Shown here: positions 1-10,503 of the stretch, one piece after another
How positions within the stretch are numbered: the first letter of the stretch is position 1
Layout: each line of letters begins with the position of its first letter
Source of the DNA: Carettochelys insculpta
Lineage: Eukaryota; Chordata; Testudines; Carettochelyidae
Assembly: GCF_033958435.1 (NCBI RefSeq)
Contig: NC_134137.1
Location: 119,634,001-119,698,000, forward strand
Direction: 5' to 3'
Length of the DNA stretch: 64,000 bases
The notes under the pieces: model-generated
Told to the model about the DNA's origin: nothing
The model's database searches: none
What the model saw: the letters and a program-made list of their open reading frames with translations, nothing else
Translations under genes and position numbers: made by a program

Positions 1-820
1 ACATCATGTCCCAAATTTCACAGAGGCCACTGTCCTGTAATTTGCGTTAACTTGTCTAAAGAGGGAAATTTGATGACTATATTATTGAATACTTTTTTCT
101 CTGAACAAAAAGTGATACAATATCAACCATTACAAAAATGAATGTATTTACTTTAAGGTATTGATCTGTAAAATCACTCATGGTTTCTAAGTAAATGGCT
201 GTAAAATGATTGAAGACCAAGTCAGGAAAAAATGCAGATATTGTACAGGAACATGAACCCACAGTATTTTTGGATTAAAAAATGCTGACACCACTAATTT
301 AAGTGCTTTATCTGGTGGGACAGAACAAGACACTAAAAAGGAGGCATTTTATGAAAATTGAAGCAAAAGAATGGTTATTACAGATTATATTAAAATAATT
401 TTATTTACTTTGCTGATTTGGAAACAGTTACGCATTTCTATAACGACAACAGTTTTTAAAAATGAATTCCCAATATAAGTATCTTAAGGTGCATGTTAGT
501 TCTGCTAAATAGTGCCAGTACATCCATTTTCACATAACAAAACAGTGACTCTCATCTACCTGACCCGTAAGATAAACTTGTCATATTTTTTTTTAAACAA
601 TGGCGTCCCATCCCCAACCACCACCACTCAGGCAGCAAGAAAGTTTGCAAGCCATATAAATGTGACTCTATCAGACTTTATCGCATGCCAGGTTGTTTGA
701 CTTGCTGATCAGAACAATGGTAAATTAGACAAAGGCAATTGTACAACAGGATTAGAGGCAGAGAACAATGTGGTGTTATGTGAAAGTAAAATACAACAGC
801 AAAAAAAAATCCTGACCCTT
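1..820. other. AT-rich upstream sequence, no gene seen
   Basis: Reading frames here are short and random-looking, and no repeat family was recognised. It lies upstream of the ATP11A CpG island. Confidence 0.5.
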
Positions 821-824
821 TCAG

Positions 825-1137
825 ACAGTGTTTCCTAAACTTTTTCAGACCACAGAACACCAAACAATAATATATTTACGCAGAACACCTATGAAAATTT
901 CCTTTAAAAAACCATTCAGACCGAAAACCAAACAAAAACAAACAAATACAGCAAAATCAAAATGAAGTAATTTAATCAGATATCATAGCAATGAAGAAGT
1001 AATGTTTATCTGGTTTTAATAACAGAAAATATATCCTATCAGGTATGATATCAAAAAAATGTCAGGCTCTCTTGGCACACCTGCAAGGTGTTCCTGGAAC
1101 ACTAGTGTTTCGTGGAACATAGTTGAAGAAACAGTGA
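825..1137. mobile_element. Short hAT-like non-autonomous DNA transposon
   Basis: The left edge begins CAGTGTTTCC and the right edge ends GAAGAAACAGTG, giving inverted termini of the CAGTG...CACTG type found in hAT elements. The body mentions no ORF of note and contains the paired phrases 'cagaacac' and 'ctggaacac'. I could not find a clean 8-bp target duplication, so the exact edges are uncertain. Confidence 0.5.
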
Positions 1138-1534
1138 TTTAAGGCCCGAAAATGAGATGGAAGGCTTTCCTCATCTAATCCCTAATACCGTACTACATGA
1201 ACTGTGTATCTTCACTATAATCCAACAAGGGACTCGTTTTATTGCAAGACCAACATACTAGAGCCTAAATTAGAGACATAAAACAAACCTAACCTTAATG
1301 CAACTCCTAAGTGAACACAAGATGCAAAGCCTAATTTACATAACAGAGAGAGAAGAAACACCAATTTATTGATTCCAGCAGTCACACATTCCTTGCTTGT
1401 TTATATCTCCCTCTGCACTGGTCACAGGGTGGGTTCCATTCTTATTCCAGCAAGAAACACCTGTTAATGAATTTGTGTAAGACATATGTACAACGAAGGT
1501 AGAGGCTTAAGGGGTATGAAAAGGAAAAAAAGTC

Positions 1535-1790
1535 ATAGATTATGTCCACACGAAAGGGTTTTATCAACAAAACAGGCATTTTGTCACCAAACCTGGGGAG
1601 CGTCCAGATTACCAAGCATACTCCTTCAACAGTAAGTTGACAGAATGCTGCACTTTTGTCAACAGCAGTATCCCGCTCCCCACATGGAATAATGCCTCTT
1701 TTGACAGAGATGTTTTGACAAAAGACAGGTTTTTTTTTCCGGGTGGGTGGGTGGGGAGGGACCTTCTGTCGAATGATAGGATCCAGATTC
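1535..1790. mobile_element. Degraded MITE of the GTCTACAC/TTTTGTCAACAAAA type
   Basis: The left end reads ATGTCCACACGAAAGGG followed by TTTTATCAACAAAA, close to the inverted right end of the element at 44.64-44.89 kb. Internal TTTTGTC/GACAAAA motifs recur in both orientations. The right terminus is blurred by a GGGTGGGTGGG run. No coding capacity is visible. Confidence 0.4.
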
Positions 1791-1799
1791 AAAACTAGT

Positions 1800-3280
1800 G
1801 AACAGAGCTGGAAAAGGAGTCAGTGCTGAAGCCAAGGTTCACAGCCCAGCCACAGAATCAGAAGCCAAAACAGGGACAGTTGTAACACCAGGTTACATGC
1901 TGCCAAGGTGTTCATACATCTTCCTGGATCTCCTGGACCATAGGTCATGGGCATGCTGTCAACTGAGTCTTCTGTAGACAGCACTTCTTGTACTGAATAG
2001 CTTTACTTCTTCCTACCAGCGTTTATAGCACATGGATTGCACTTCTCCTGTGGATGCTGGTATGAAAGTGGAAATCACCAACCACTCTGCAAACTTGGGT
2101 TTTAGCTCTCCAGATCCACAGCTCTTAATATAATCAAATTATTTTGGTGTAATGCTCACTGGTATTGCAGACAGCCTGTAAAGAGAAAGCCAATGTATAT
2201 AGCTGTCAGAAGATTATGTCCAAAAAATCAGAAGTACATCCATCTCATTCTAAGTTCTCGTTCTGGAAAAGTCATGAAGAGATTTTATTAGGCACTAAAA
2301 CATATCTAAAACATGTTTACCAAACCAGACTTGATCTTAGGCAATGCTAGGAATATCCAACCGGTTTTAATGATCCATGACACTATGAATCTAAACAAGT
2401 GTATAGCCTGTCCCCCAACTATTTACCTCTTTCTGAAATAGTGTCGTGTAAGACCCATTTCATTGTTCTTCTCAGTGTGTTTGTGTGTATATGTAGTTTT
2501 CACCTCTTCCCTCAAAGAAATTAGACTGTAAATTTGAGTATGACAATTAATATGGCTGCAAAAGCTAACAGAAATTATTAATAATAAAAGGTATAGATTC
2601 ATTTTTTAAACTGATGTCCCTTTAAGGTTGAGTAGCAACATTAGCTTGACCACATTGTACGTACCCTGTATGAAACTGCACATTTTGTAGATCCATAAAG
2701 TAATAAACAACTCTAACGGTGTAATATGTGGCTAAAGTAAAGGTGACCCACCTAGAGAGGAAAAATTGCACCTGCTCCCTTTTGTTCAGGATGTCTGAAA
2801 AAAACATTGTTTCCTCTCCCTCTTCAGAAGTTTTAACTATTATCTTGTCTGCAGGATTTTAGGATGGTTGAAGAACTACTGAATTTTGGTAACACAGGAA
2901 TCAAGAGAGTGAAAGTTGACTAATCTAGGCCATAATATAGGTCATACAAAGCAGGCTGCAGTATCAGAGCCCTAGCCAGGAAGGGATTTTTAATTAGAAT
3001 GTATAAAGTAATCTGAGTTTTGTTTGCTTCTTGAAACACCTATTTAATTAAAATAAATTTTGTTTTAGTTAATTTTGGAGAAAGGAAGCTTTTGCTTAAA
3101 GTAACATCACCCCAGCCTTAATCCTTCAATAAAACTGTGAAAACAAGGAACATCTGAGACTCAACAAAACCTTCAGCAAACTCAGGGGAAACCAGAACTG
3201 ATTTTCCTAGAATTTTTAATGTGAAAAACAAGCATCATGAGACCCACAGAAATTACCAGGATTATTCACTGCAGGAGTAG
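1800..3280. other. Upstream non-coding sequence, nothing recognised
   Basis: AT-rich sequence with only chance ORFs of about 60 codons. I see no repeat family or RNA gene. Confidence 0.45.
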
Positions 3281-3344
3281 GTCTTGACTTCCTCCCACGT
3301 CATTACCAGTAAAGTAGTATTTAACATAGGCAATATGAAGAGAC

Positions 3345-3585
3345 CAACAAGAAGTCTTGTGGCACCTTATAGACTAACAGATATTTTGGAGCATAAGATT
3401 TTGGGGGCAAAGACCTGCTTCATCAGACCCCTAACCCCAACTCTAACCCTCACTCATGCATCTGATGAACCGTGTCTTTGCCACAAAAGCTTATGCTCCA
3501 AAATATCTGTTAGTCTATGAGGTGCCACAAGACTTGTTGTTCTCGAAGCTACAGACTAACATGGCTACCTCTCTGATACATAAGG
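3345..3585. repeat. Palindromic repeat with hammerhead-like cores
   Basis: Two arms of about 75 bp (about 3353-3427 and 3461-3535) are near-perfect inverted copies, separated by a spacer resembling degenerate CCCTAA units (3428-3452). The right arm has CTGATGA at 3462-3468, a short stem GTG/CAC, AAAA where a hammerhead would have GAAA, then GC TTAT GC followed by TC. A tail with 'cagactaacatggctacc' follows. This is one of at least six related copies in the window; it is probably derived from Penelope-like element ends (inference from the 43.2 kb copy). Confidence 0.6.
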
Positions 3586-3905
3586 AATATGTTCCCAATC
3601 CCTGTATATATTCCATCTTTACAGCATACTTGTGGGCAACATGATGTTTTCCATGATTGACAACTGCTAGGGACTTGTGTGTGGTTTCATACATGGGTGC
3701 TAGAACTAGTTGTGTGTAGTGCTGCATGCACCTCCCCCAGCACTTGAAGTATTTTCTGTTCTATATGAGGCTTCCTAATTGGCCCCCCCAAATCCCACTT
3801 TAAAAATTGTTTCAGCATCCTGGTTTCACCCCTTAGGAATTTTACAAAGGAAACCCTGAACAGGGGAAAAAAATTAATAGCTGCTCCATCTTTTTTGGAC
3901 ATACC

Positions 3906-4091
3906 ACTAGTGTTCCCTCTATTTCCCGCTGCCCAATCTATGGGTGGAATAAATTTTCTTATTGGACCAAGGCATATGTGGATGTGCATCACCAACAGAA
4001 ACTCATACTGCCTACAGTAGGCGGCTGTGGGCCCTGCTGCGCAGCACTTGCTATCTTCCACCCAAGCGCTCAGCTTACAGGGAACACTGCT
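3906..4091. mobile_element. Short hAT-like MITE with AGTGTTCCCT termini
   Basis: The left edge AGTGTTCCCTCTA is matched in inverted form by AGGGAACACT at 4078-4088. A related fragment in the other orientation is at about 53340-53405, which shares the 'ggtgcacataacaaa' type of interior. A convincing 8-bp target duplication was not found. Confidence 0.5.
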
Positions 4092-4094
4092 TTC

Positions 4095-4550
4095 CACCCC
4101 CTACAGCAAAGAAAACAAGGAAGGAGCCCTCATCACTGGCTTCTGCCAGGAGTAGTAAGTGTTCTGCTGCCCCAGAGCTCTAGGCCACTGCAGCTCCAAT
4201 CCACAGCAGCCCTGCGCAGCTGTCTCAGTGCTGCACCAAGTTCAGCCTCTGCGGGGGGGGGACTATAGCTACAGTCCCTCTCACCACCGCTTACTAAGCA
4301 AACTCAGTATCTGCATAGGTGGGGGGCTAGTGCTTTGCAGTAAGGCAATCAAAACACAGCAACAGAAGAACCTCTTGCCCCCTCTCTCTTAAGTTCTCTG
4401 ACAGGATTTGCTTTTCCCACAGGCCCTTCGGATTTTGTTGCAAACGCGTGGGAACAGATGCTGGTTTCACACTTCCTGAGATTTTCACTCAAAGCCCGTG
4501 GGGAGCCCAGGCCAGATTGGCAGAGACACTGGCAGGGGAAAGATTAGTAA
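4095..4550. other. GC-richer spacer before the CpG island
   Basis: Sequence with CTGC-rich stretches and a G9 run at 4251. No gene or repeat was identified with confidence. Confidence 0.35.
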
Positions 4551-4552
4551 CA

Positions 4553-4680
4553 GAGAGATAGCTGTGTTAGTCTATAGCCTAGCAAAACAAACCAGCGGCA
4601 CTTTGAAGACTAACAAAATAATGTATTAGGCGATGAGCTTTCCTTGGGCAGATGCACTTCTTCAGATCCCCAGTATTTAG
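4553..4680. repeat. Hammerhead-like repeat copy, minus orientation
   Basis: Read on the minus strand this contains CTGAAGA, a spacer that could form a short stem, GAAAGCTCATCGCC and then TTTTGTTAGTC, the same order of elements as in the 40.6 and 43.2 kb copies. It adjoins the upstream edge of the ATP11A CpG island. Confidence 0.5.
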
Positions 4681-5422
4681 CAGAAAGACTGTGCAGCGTG
4701 TGTGAGTGAGCGAGAGAGAGACAGCGCGTCGCTCTGAACTACAGCCACCCCCCGGCAGCCGCATCCTGCTGTCTTTGCACCTCTCACCCCCAGGAGCGGT
4801 GGGGCTCGGGCGTTCCAAGCGCGCAGCAGGCAGCTCCGGGAACGCCCGGCAAGGGGAAGAAAAGGGCTGAAACGGCCACTCGCACCTGGGCAGTTTACCC
4901 CCCGGAGCGGAGGCACAGGGCAGCGTAGATGGAGGGAAGCAGGCGGCAAACTCGCCCCGCTGCTGCACGCCTAGCCCGGCTGGCCGGCGCGCGCTAGGCG
5001 AGGCGCTGAAGAAACGTTCCAAGGAGCGGAGCGGGGCGGGGCGGGACAGGGTGCGCCGTCTAGGTTACCAGGGTGGTTTATTGAGGGGAGGCGGAGTGCG
5101 CATGCTCCCCCGCCCTTGATGACGTGCTGCCTGATTAGCAGACAGGCAGGGATCAAAGCGGAGCCGAGCGGGGCGCACGCTCAGTGCAGCGTGGGGGAGC
5201 CGGGCAAAGGGCCGCCCCGTTGGTTATGTCCTCCTCCTCCTCCGGTGGCAGCAGCAGCAGCCGCTGAGTTGCCCGCACGGGGGGGACGCGGCGCCGGCAG
5301 GAGCAGCTGCGCACACATGGGTGCCCGGCTGGCCGCACGCCTCATCTAGCCGGGGCAGGCGACGGGAGCGGTGCGGCGCCCGCTACCCAGCGCGGCGGCG
5401 GCGGAGGCGCAGCCGCCGCTCC

Positions 5423-5455
5423 ATGGAGGTGGCACGTGGGAGCGAGAGGAACTAG
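5423..5455 (+). CDS. Upstream ORF in the ATP11A 5' leader
   Basis: An ATG in good context (CTCCATGGAG) opens a 10-codon frame ending in TAG 45 bases before the ATP11A start codon. If the transcript begins upstream of it, it could lower translation of the main frame. Whether it lies in the mRNA is unknown. Confidence 0.4.
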   Translation: MEVARGSERN

Positions 5456-5500
5456 GCAGCCCGGCCGGCCGGCCAGCCAAGCAGGCGGCGCTAGCTCACC

Positions 5501-5539
5501 ATGGACTGCAGCCTTATCCGCACGCTCGTCAACAGATAT
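5501..5539 (+). CDS. ATP11A: ATP11A first coding exon (P4-ATPase flippase)
   Basis: ATG in a strong Kozak context (CTCACCATGG) encodes MDCSLIRTLVNRY and is followed directly by a GTAAGT splice donor at 5540. From memory of the family, vertebrate ATP11A starts almost identically, with exon 2 continuing at a cysteine; the related ATP11B and ATP11C start differently. ATP11A is a P4-type ATPase that moves phosphatidylserine and phosphatidylethanolamine to the cytosolic leaflet of the plasma membrane with a CDC50 partner. Only 13 codons are present here, so all catalytic domains lie in later exons. The exon ends in phase 0. I found no exon 2 in the remaining 58 kb, consistent with a very long first intron. 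Confidence 0.85.
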
Positions 5540-6080
5540 GTAAGTACCCCGGGCTGCGCCGCCCAGCAGCCATGCGCCCGCCTGAGACCGACCCCCCCCC
5601 CCGGCTCCTGGGGAGCGTAGCCCCTTTCTGGGGACGGGGGACCGCTTAGCCCCTTGCTTTGGCAGCAGCCGCTCCGCTCGCGGCCGGGCAGGGAACCCGA
5701 GCAACAGGTTGCAGTGCAAGCGGTGGCAGACGCGTCTGGCTGCACGGCCAGCTGCGCTCCCGGGCAAGCTCCTCTCCTACTCCCGGGACTTCCTAATGCC
5801 TCTGCTGAAGCGGGCCCGGCCGCTGCTTGCGTGCGGGACGGGAGAGTTTTGAGCTCTCCGGCCTCGCCCAGCAGGTGCCTCTCGTGAACGCGCAGACGGG
5901 GCCAAGTGGAAACACTTGTTCTGGCTCTAACCGGCGCTGCGGGGATACCGTGTTTTTGAAGTTAATGGGCTGATTAGTGAGGCTAAGTTGATGAGTAGTT
6001 GAATAACACCGTATTCAGCCGGAGAAAAGCAGAATTCATGCACTTTGATGGACTGTTGCCAACAGGAAGCAATTCACCCG
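5540..6080 (+). other. Start of ATP11A intron 1
   Basis: The CpG island continues to about 5900 and then gives way to AT-richer intron sequence. No further exon was recognised. Confidence 0.6.
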
Positions 6081-6091
6081 GGGGGGGTCAC

Positions 6092-6368
6092 CTGTTTATG
6101 AGCTCTCTCTTTAGAAGCCTGTGCACCTGAAACAAAATATTTGGTAGCCTGTAGTTCTTCAGACCAGTGAAATACAAACCCTCAATGTAGCACTCAAAGG
6201 CAGCATAGTTATTTTTGTCCAATTGATTACAATGAGCCAGAATAAATCCTTTCAGCGACTCTTTCTTCTGTTGAAGGCTGGCAGTAAAGTATTCAGTCAT
6301 GAGTTTCATAGTCTCATGGTATGCAGGGAGGTCAGAAGAAGCCTTAGGGAACTTATCCTTACACATGA
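6092..6368 (-). CDS. Candidate antisense coding exon, gene unknown
   Basis: On the minus strand a 277-base open segment is bounded by a pyrimidine-rich acceptor (CATCCTCCTTTTAG) and an AACAG/GTGACC donor. The frame encodes about 92 residues with normal protein composition, including the stretches LKGFILAHCNQLDKNNY and GLYFTGLKNYRLPN, and reads through without a stop. It enters with 2 leftover bases and ends with 2, so it is not a symmetric exon. I do not recognise the protein. It could be an exon of a gene running opposite to ATP11A, a relic exon of a pseudogene, or a retrocopy fragment with fortuitous splice-like edges. No partner exon was found nearby. Confidence 0.5.
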
Positions 6369-6369
6369 C

Positions 6370-6810
6370 TAAAAGGAGGATGTGGTTTTAACAGTTGTTA
6401 GTGTTCCCAAAGTACGTATGCGAATTGTCCTGCACTCTTTTTCTAAAGCAAAAGTCAGTTTTCCCTTCATCCTAAAACTAAGACAATTTACTGTATACAG
6501 ATGTGCTACCAGAGTGGATCAGAATTAGCAATTAACATCAAATGAGATTTAGAATTTTTTTCCAGGAATGAACTTACAAGTATTTCTCAGAAAACTAAGA
6601 TGGTGATCACTGTTAAGTGCGAAGTAATTCAAGGTGGCAGAAATAATCCCAACTATATGTACAAAACGATGAAGTCTAAACAAGCAGTTACCACTCAGAA
6701 AAGATATCTTGATGGTGGTGTAGATATCTCTCCAAAAACACCCACTTAAAGTCCAGAGGCAGTCAAAAAGCTAATTATATGTTAGAAACCATTAGGAAAG
6801 GGATACATGT
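6370..6810. other. Intron sequence, nothing recognised
   Basis: AT-rich sequence without ORFs or repeat signatures that I can name. Confidence 0.4.
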
Positions 6811-6811
6811 T

Positions 6812-7260
6812 GGCTGGGTTTACACAAGCCCCTTCCTTTCCAAAGGGGCATGTTAATGAGTGGGTTCAAAAGATGCTAATGGGGTGCTGCAATGACTATG
6901 CAGCGCCTCATTAGCATAATGACAGCCATGGCAATTTGAAAGTGCAGCTTTTCGAATCGCACGTGCCTGTGGAGACAGAACCTTCGGAAAGGGCATCTCT
7001 TCCCCCCCTCCCCTGCAGTTTTCGAAAGCCCTTCTTCCTATCTGGTGACAGGAAGAAGGGCTTTCGAAAACTGGAGGGTCCTTTCGGAAGGTTCCGTCTC
7101 CACGGGCAGTGCGCACTTCTAAAAGCCCCACTTTCGAATTGCTGCAGCTGCCATTATGCTAATGAGGTGCTGCATATTCATTGCATTGCCTCATTAGCAT
7201 CTTTTGAACTCGCTCATTAACATTCCCCTTTCAAAAGGAAGGGGTTCGTGTAGACACACA
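6812..7260. mobile_element. Palindromic MITE, GTCTACAC-type ends
   Basis: Left end GGCTGGGTTTACACAAGCCCC pairs with the reverse complement of the right end (GTGTGTCTACACGAACCCC). Interior motifs are also mirrored: CCTCATTAGCAT and GCTAATGAGG, TTTCGAAAGCCCTTCTTCC and its inverse around 7020-7075. This makes a long imperfect palindrome. The ORFs within it are palindrome artefacts. Target duplication is not clear. Confidence 0.65.
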
Positions 7261-7282
7261 GAATGAGATAGGAAAAAGTCAC

Positions 7283-7905
7283 AAGCAATGGCGTACCTGT
7301 ACTTGAATACTGCATGTGATTCTGGTCACCCTGTCTCAAAAAGATGTATTAGAATGGAGCAGGGGAGTGAAGTACGGAGAAGAGCAACACAAATGGTTAA
7401 CAATGTGCAAAAGTTTCTAGATGAGGACAAATTAAAAAGTTGGGGGCTCCTTGTGTTAGAAAAAAAGACTAGTACAGGGGATATGCTAGAGATCTCTCAT
7501 CCTATGAGTGCTGTTGAAAAAGTGAAGGGAGAAGTGTTAATTACCCTTCATATAACAGGAGAACTGGGATCACCCAATGAAATTCATAGGTAGTGGTCTA
7601 AAACATCAGACAGTACTCCCCCTTCCACCCTCCAGCAGTGAGCTCCACAATCTGTGTGTTGTGGGAAGATGTAGTGAAAGCCCAAATTATCACTGGGTTC
7701 CAAAAAGAATTAGATCTGTTTGCAGAAGGTAGCCCTTGTTAGACCTATTAACCACTGTGGTCAGGGATGCAGCCCCATGTTGCGGGTGTCTTAAAACTTC
7801 TGATCATGGAAGTTGGTACTGGATGACAGGAAATGGACCACTTGGTAACTGGTCCCTTCTCTTTATTCTGTTGGAAGCATCTGGTCCATGACACTAGGGC
7901 TAGAT
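7283..7905 (+). mobile_element. Old L3/CR1-like LINE 3' fragment
   Basis: The order of phrases 'cttgaatactgcatgtgattctggtcaccc', 'gagaagagcaacacaaatgg', 'agtgagctccacaatctg' and a terminal 'gggctagatg' matches the reverse-transcriptase C-terminus and 3' end of L3/CR1 elements. The frame is broken repeatedly. It is an old, 5'-truncated copy. Confidence 0.6.
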
Positions 7906-8324
7906 GTGCCGCTGCAGAAAGGGGTATATCAAGCTATAAAAGAAATCAATACTAAACCTGGCTTTCATTAACATCCTCACTGATGATCAGGCAGAGAGGC
8001 TGAACAACATGCTTACTAAATTATGATTGAAAACAGAAAGAATACAGAGAGGTTATCCTGCAGTTGAATCTAAATGCGAGTGAACGAAAATTAATACATG
8101 TGGGGGAAGAGGGAGGCCAAACAGTAAATACTTTATGGATGGATTAGTGCTAGGAGATCTTGTGTGTGATTTTTTTCATACAGCATGTTTTGAATTACTT
8201 TGTCCTAGTTCAGGGCAATGGATTTTCTCTCTCAGGTGAAACCATAGCTAAAGTAACCATTTTTTTTTCTGCGTTCCTGTATCTATCTGAAAGGAGAAAT
8301 GGAAGGTGGGGGGTGGGAGAAGAC
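7906..8324. other. Intron sequence, possible further LINE debris
   Basis: The phrases 'aacatgcttactaaattatg' and 'cagttgaatctaaatgcgag' could be CR1-derived, but I cannot support a boundary. Confidence 0.3.
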
Positions 8325-8327
8325 CAA

Positions 8328-9023
8328 AGCCACGTCTACACATGCTGGCTACTTCGAAGTAGCCGTGCCAACTTCGAAATAGCGCCCGCCACGTCTACAC
8401 GTGGTGAGCACTATTTCGAAGTTGAAATCGACATAAGGCGGCGAGACATCGAATTTGCTGTCCTCATGAGGAGATGGGAATTGTGCCCTACTTCGCTGTT
8501 GAACGTCGAAGTAGGGCACATGTAGCCGATCTGCGTCCTGCAACATCGAAATAGCGGGGTCCGCCATGGCGGCCATCAGCTGAGGGGTTGAGAGACGCTC
8601 TCTCCAGCCCCTGCGGGGCTCTATGGTCACCGTGTGCAGCAGCCCTTAGCCCAGGGCTTCTGGCTGCTGCTGCTGCAGCTGGGGATCCATGCTGTATGCA
8701 CACGGTCTGCAACCAGTTGCTGGCTCTGTGGATCTTGTGCTGTTTAGTGCAAGTGTGTCTGGGAGGGGCCCTTTAAGGGAGTGGCTTGCTGTTGAGTCCA
8801 CCCTGTGACCCTGTCTGCAGCTGTTCCTGGCACCCTTATTTCAATGTGGGCCGCTTTGGTGTGTAGACGCTCCCCTGCAGTGCCTACTTCGATGTAGTGC
8901 TGCCCAACGTCGACGGCACCAGCCCTGGAGGACATGTAGACGTTATTCATCGAAATAGCTTATTTCGATGTCGCTACATCGAAATAAGCTATTTTGATGT
9001 AGCATTCACGTGTAGATGTAGCT
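8328..9023. mobile_element. Non-autonomous PIF/Harbinger deletion derivative
   Basis: This 696-bp element starts AGCCACGTCTACACATGC and ends ACGTGTAGATGTAGCT. A perfect 3-bp duplication CAA flanks it (8325-8327 and 9024-9026). Both ends align closely with the ends of the full-length element at 31498-36169, including the left block of repeated TTCGAAGTAG/CTATTTCGAAGTT motifs, the short segment with 'catggcggccatcagctg', and the right block with 'gggaggggccctttaaggga'. The central genes are missing, so it is an internal-deletion product that would depend on transposase supplied elsewhere. Confidence 0.85.
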
Positions 9024-9026
9024 CAA

Positions 9027-10130
9027 ATGTTGGAAAAGATTTCCTTGTGGAAAGATTTCAGCTAAGTGAGGGCGGGTGAGGTGGCAATGGAGGTACTGTA
9101 TTCATCTTTAGAATGTAACCCTGAACAATGCAGAGTTGCTAAATATTATACACGTTGAAGTATCAGTCCTTCAGCTGGATCTGTATGGTGGGCAACTTAG
9201 CTGAGATGCGCTCTTATGTCCAAGCAGATCCCTAGTGGAGACACAGTGGATTCAGTTGGATGCAGTGATTTGTCAGTATGGATATAATTGCAGGATCTGG
9301 TCTAAGTGAAGGACAAATGTGGATGTCGCTCTGCTTTGAAAAATGATTTTTAATTTATAATGAACAGCCTTTCAGAGGAAGTGCTCCAAACAACATTGAT
9401 ACACCCAGGCTAAAGAAATATTCTAGAAACGTTTCTAAGTTGAGAGAGCATGTAAAAGTCATCATGCACTTGTGCGAGGATGGCTTATGCTACCTAAGTT
9501 TCTTTCTCATTTGAATCAAACAGGCTAAAAATTGAATGTACCAACTTCATATGTTGAATAATGGAATATTCCTATTTTCCTGTTCTCAGAACTTTCTACT
9601 TCTAGATGAAGTCATGGTATGTGGGATAATTGAAACAATCTTTATAATTCAGCAGATTTTTCTAGATTGGCTTTTGTGAAAGGTCCATCTTCATCAATTA
9701 TGTTATTATGTAGTTTTACCTGCTCTAGGCAATCTTTATTTTCTTTGTATGCCGTGTTCACTGGTTACATTTGAATTTATGTTAAATGAAGAAAACTTGT
9801 GGAAGAAACTGCTGTGAGAACAATGAGTTCTGCCGCATTATAAAACTCAGCAAGTGCATACCTAACTAGTTACTTTTCCCAGAATAGTGGTTGAACTGTA
9901 CTGTATAATCATGGCAGTAAACATACATTTGGATTGTTAAATGCCAGCTCTGATATTGATTTATGTGAATGATTAATAGATGGCTATGCCATAGCAGTGG
10001 ATCTTTATTGATGTTATTGTATAGATGAGACCAGTGTTTGTGTGTCATATTTCTCCTCCATTCCAGAACTCTTTAAAAGGGTGCCAAGGGGTGGGGTAGA
10101 ATGACACTGCTAGAAGAAAGCTGTAGAGAA
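9027..10130. other. Intron sequence, nothing recognised
   Basis: AT-rich, short random ORFs only. Confidence 0.4.
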
Positions 10131-10136
10131 AAGGTT

Positions 10137-10503
10137 AAGAACATAAGAATGGCCATGCTGGGTCAGACCAAAGGTCCATCCAGCCCAGTATCCCGTCTGC
10201 CGACAGTGGCCAATGCCAGGTGCCCCAGAGAAGGAGAACAGAAGACAATGATCAAGTGATTTATCTCTTGCCATCCATCTCCTGCCCTTGTACTGAAGGC
10301 TAGGGCACCATACTTTACCCCTGGCTAATAGCCATTTATGGACCTAACTTGCAAAAATTTATCGAGCTCTTTTTAAAACCGTAATAGAGTCCTGGCCTTC
10401 ACAGCCTCCTCTGGCAAGGAGTTCCACAGGTTGACTGTGCGCTGTGTGAAGAAAAATTTCCTTTTATTAGTTTTGAACCTACTACCCATCAATTTCATTT
10501 GGT
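10137..10503 (-). mobile_element. CR1 LINE 3' end, minus strand
   Basis: Begins AACATAAGAATGGCC, the reverse complement of the CR1 3' terminal repeat, and continues with 'gggtcagaccaaaggtcc', 'ggctaatagccatttatgg' and 'ggagttccacaggttgactg', which are typical of CR1 3' sequences in turtles and other sauropsids. It is 5'-truncated at about 10503. Confidence 0.75.

Larger units (their letters stand above)
4690..5900 (+). promoter_or_regulatory. ATP11A: CpG island and presumed ATP11A promoter
   Basis: The base composition jumps from AT-rich flanks to very GC-rich sequence with dense CG dinucleotides and several GGGGCGGGG-type Sp1-like boxes at about 5028-5045. There is no obvious TATA box. The first coding exon of ATP11A lies inside it at 5501, so this is most simply a CpG-island promoter with dispersed initiation. 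The exact transcription start cannot be read from sequence. Long ORFs on both strands here are a by-product of GC richness. Confidence 0.75.

Noticed and set aside
3687..4097. 136-codon minus-strand ORF
   Set aside because: It runs through a hAT-like MITE and flanking sequence; composition and context do not suggest a gene.
4579..5887. Long ORFs of 60-147 codons on both strands around 4.6-5.9 kb
   Set aside because: They overlap in all frames in a CpG island where stops are rare, and show no domain. Only the 13-codon ATP11A exon is supported.
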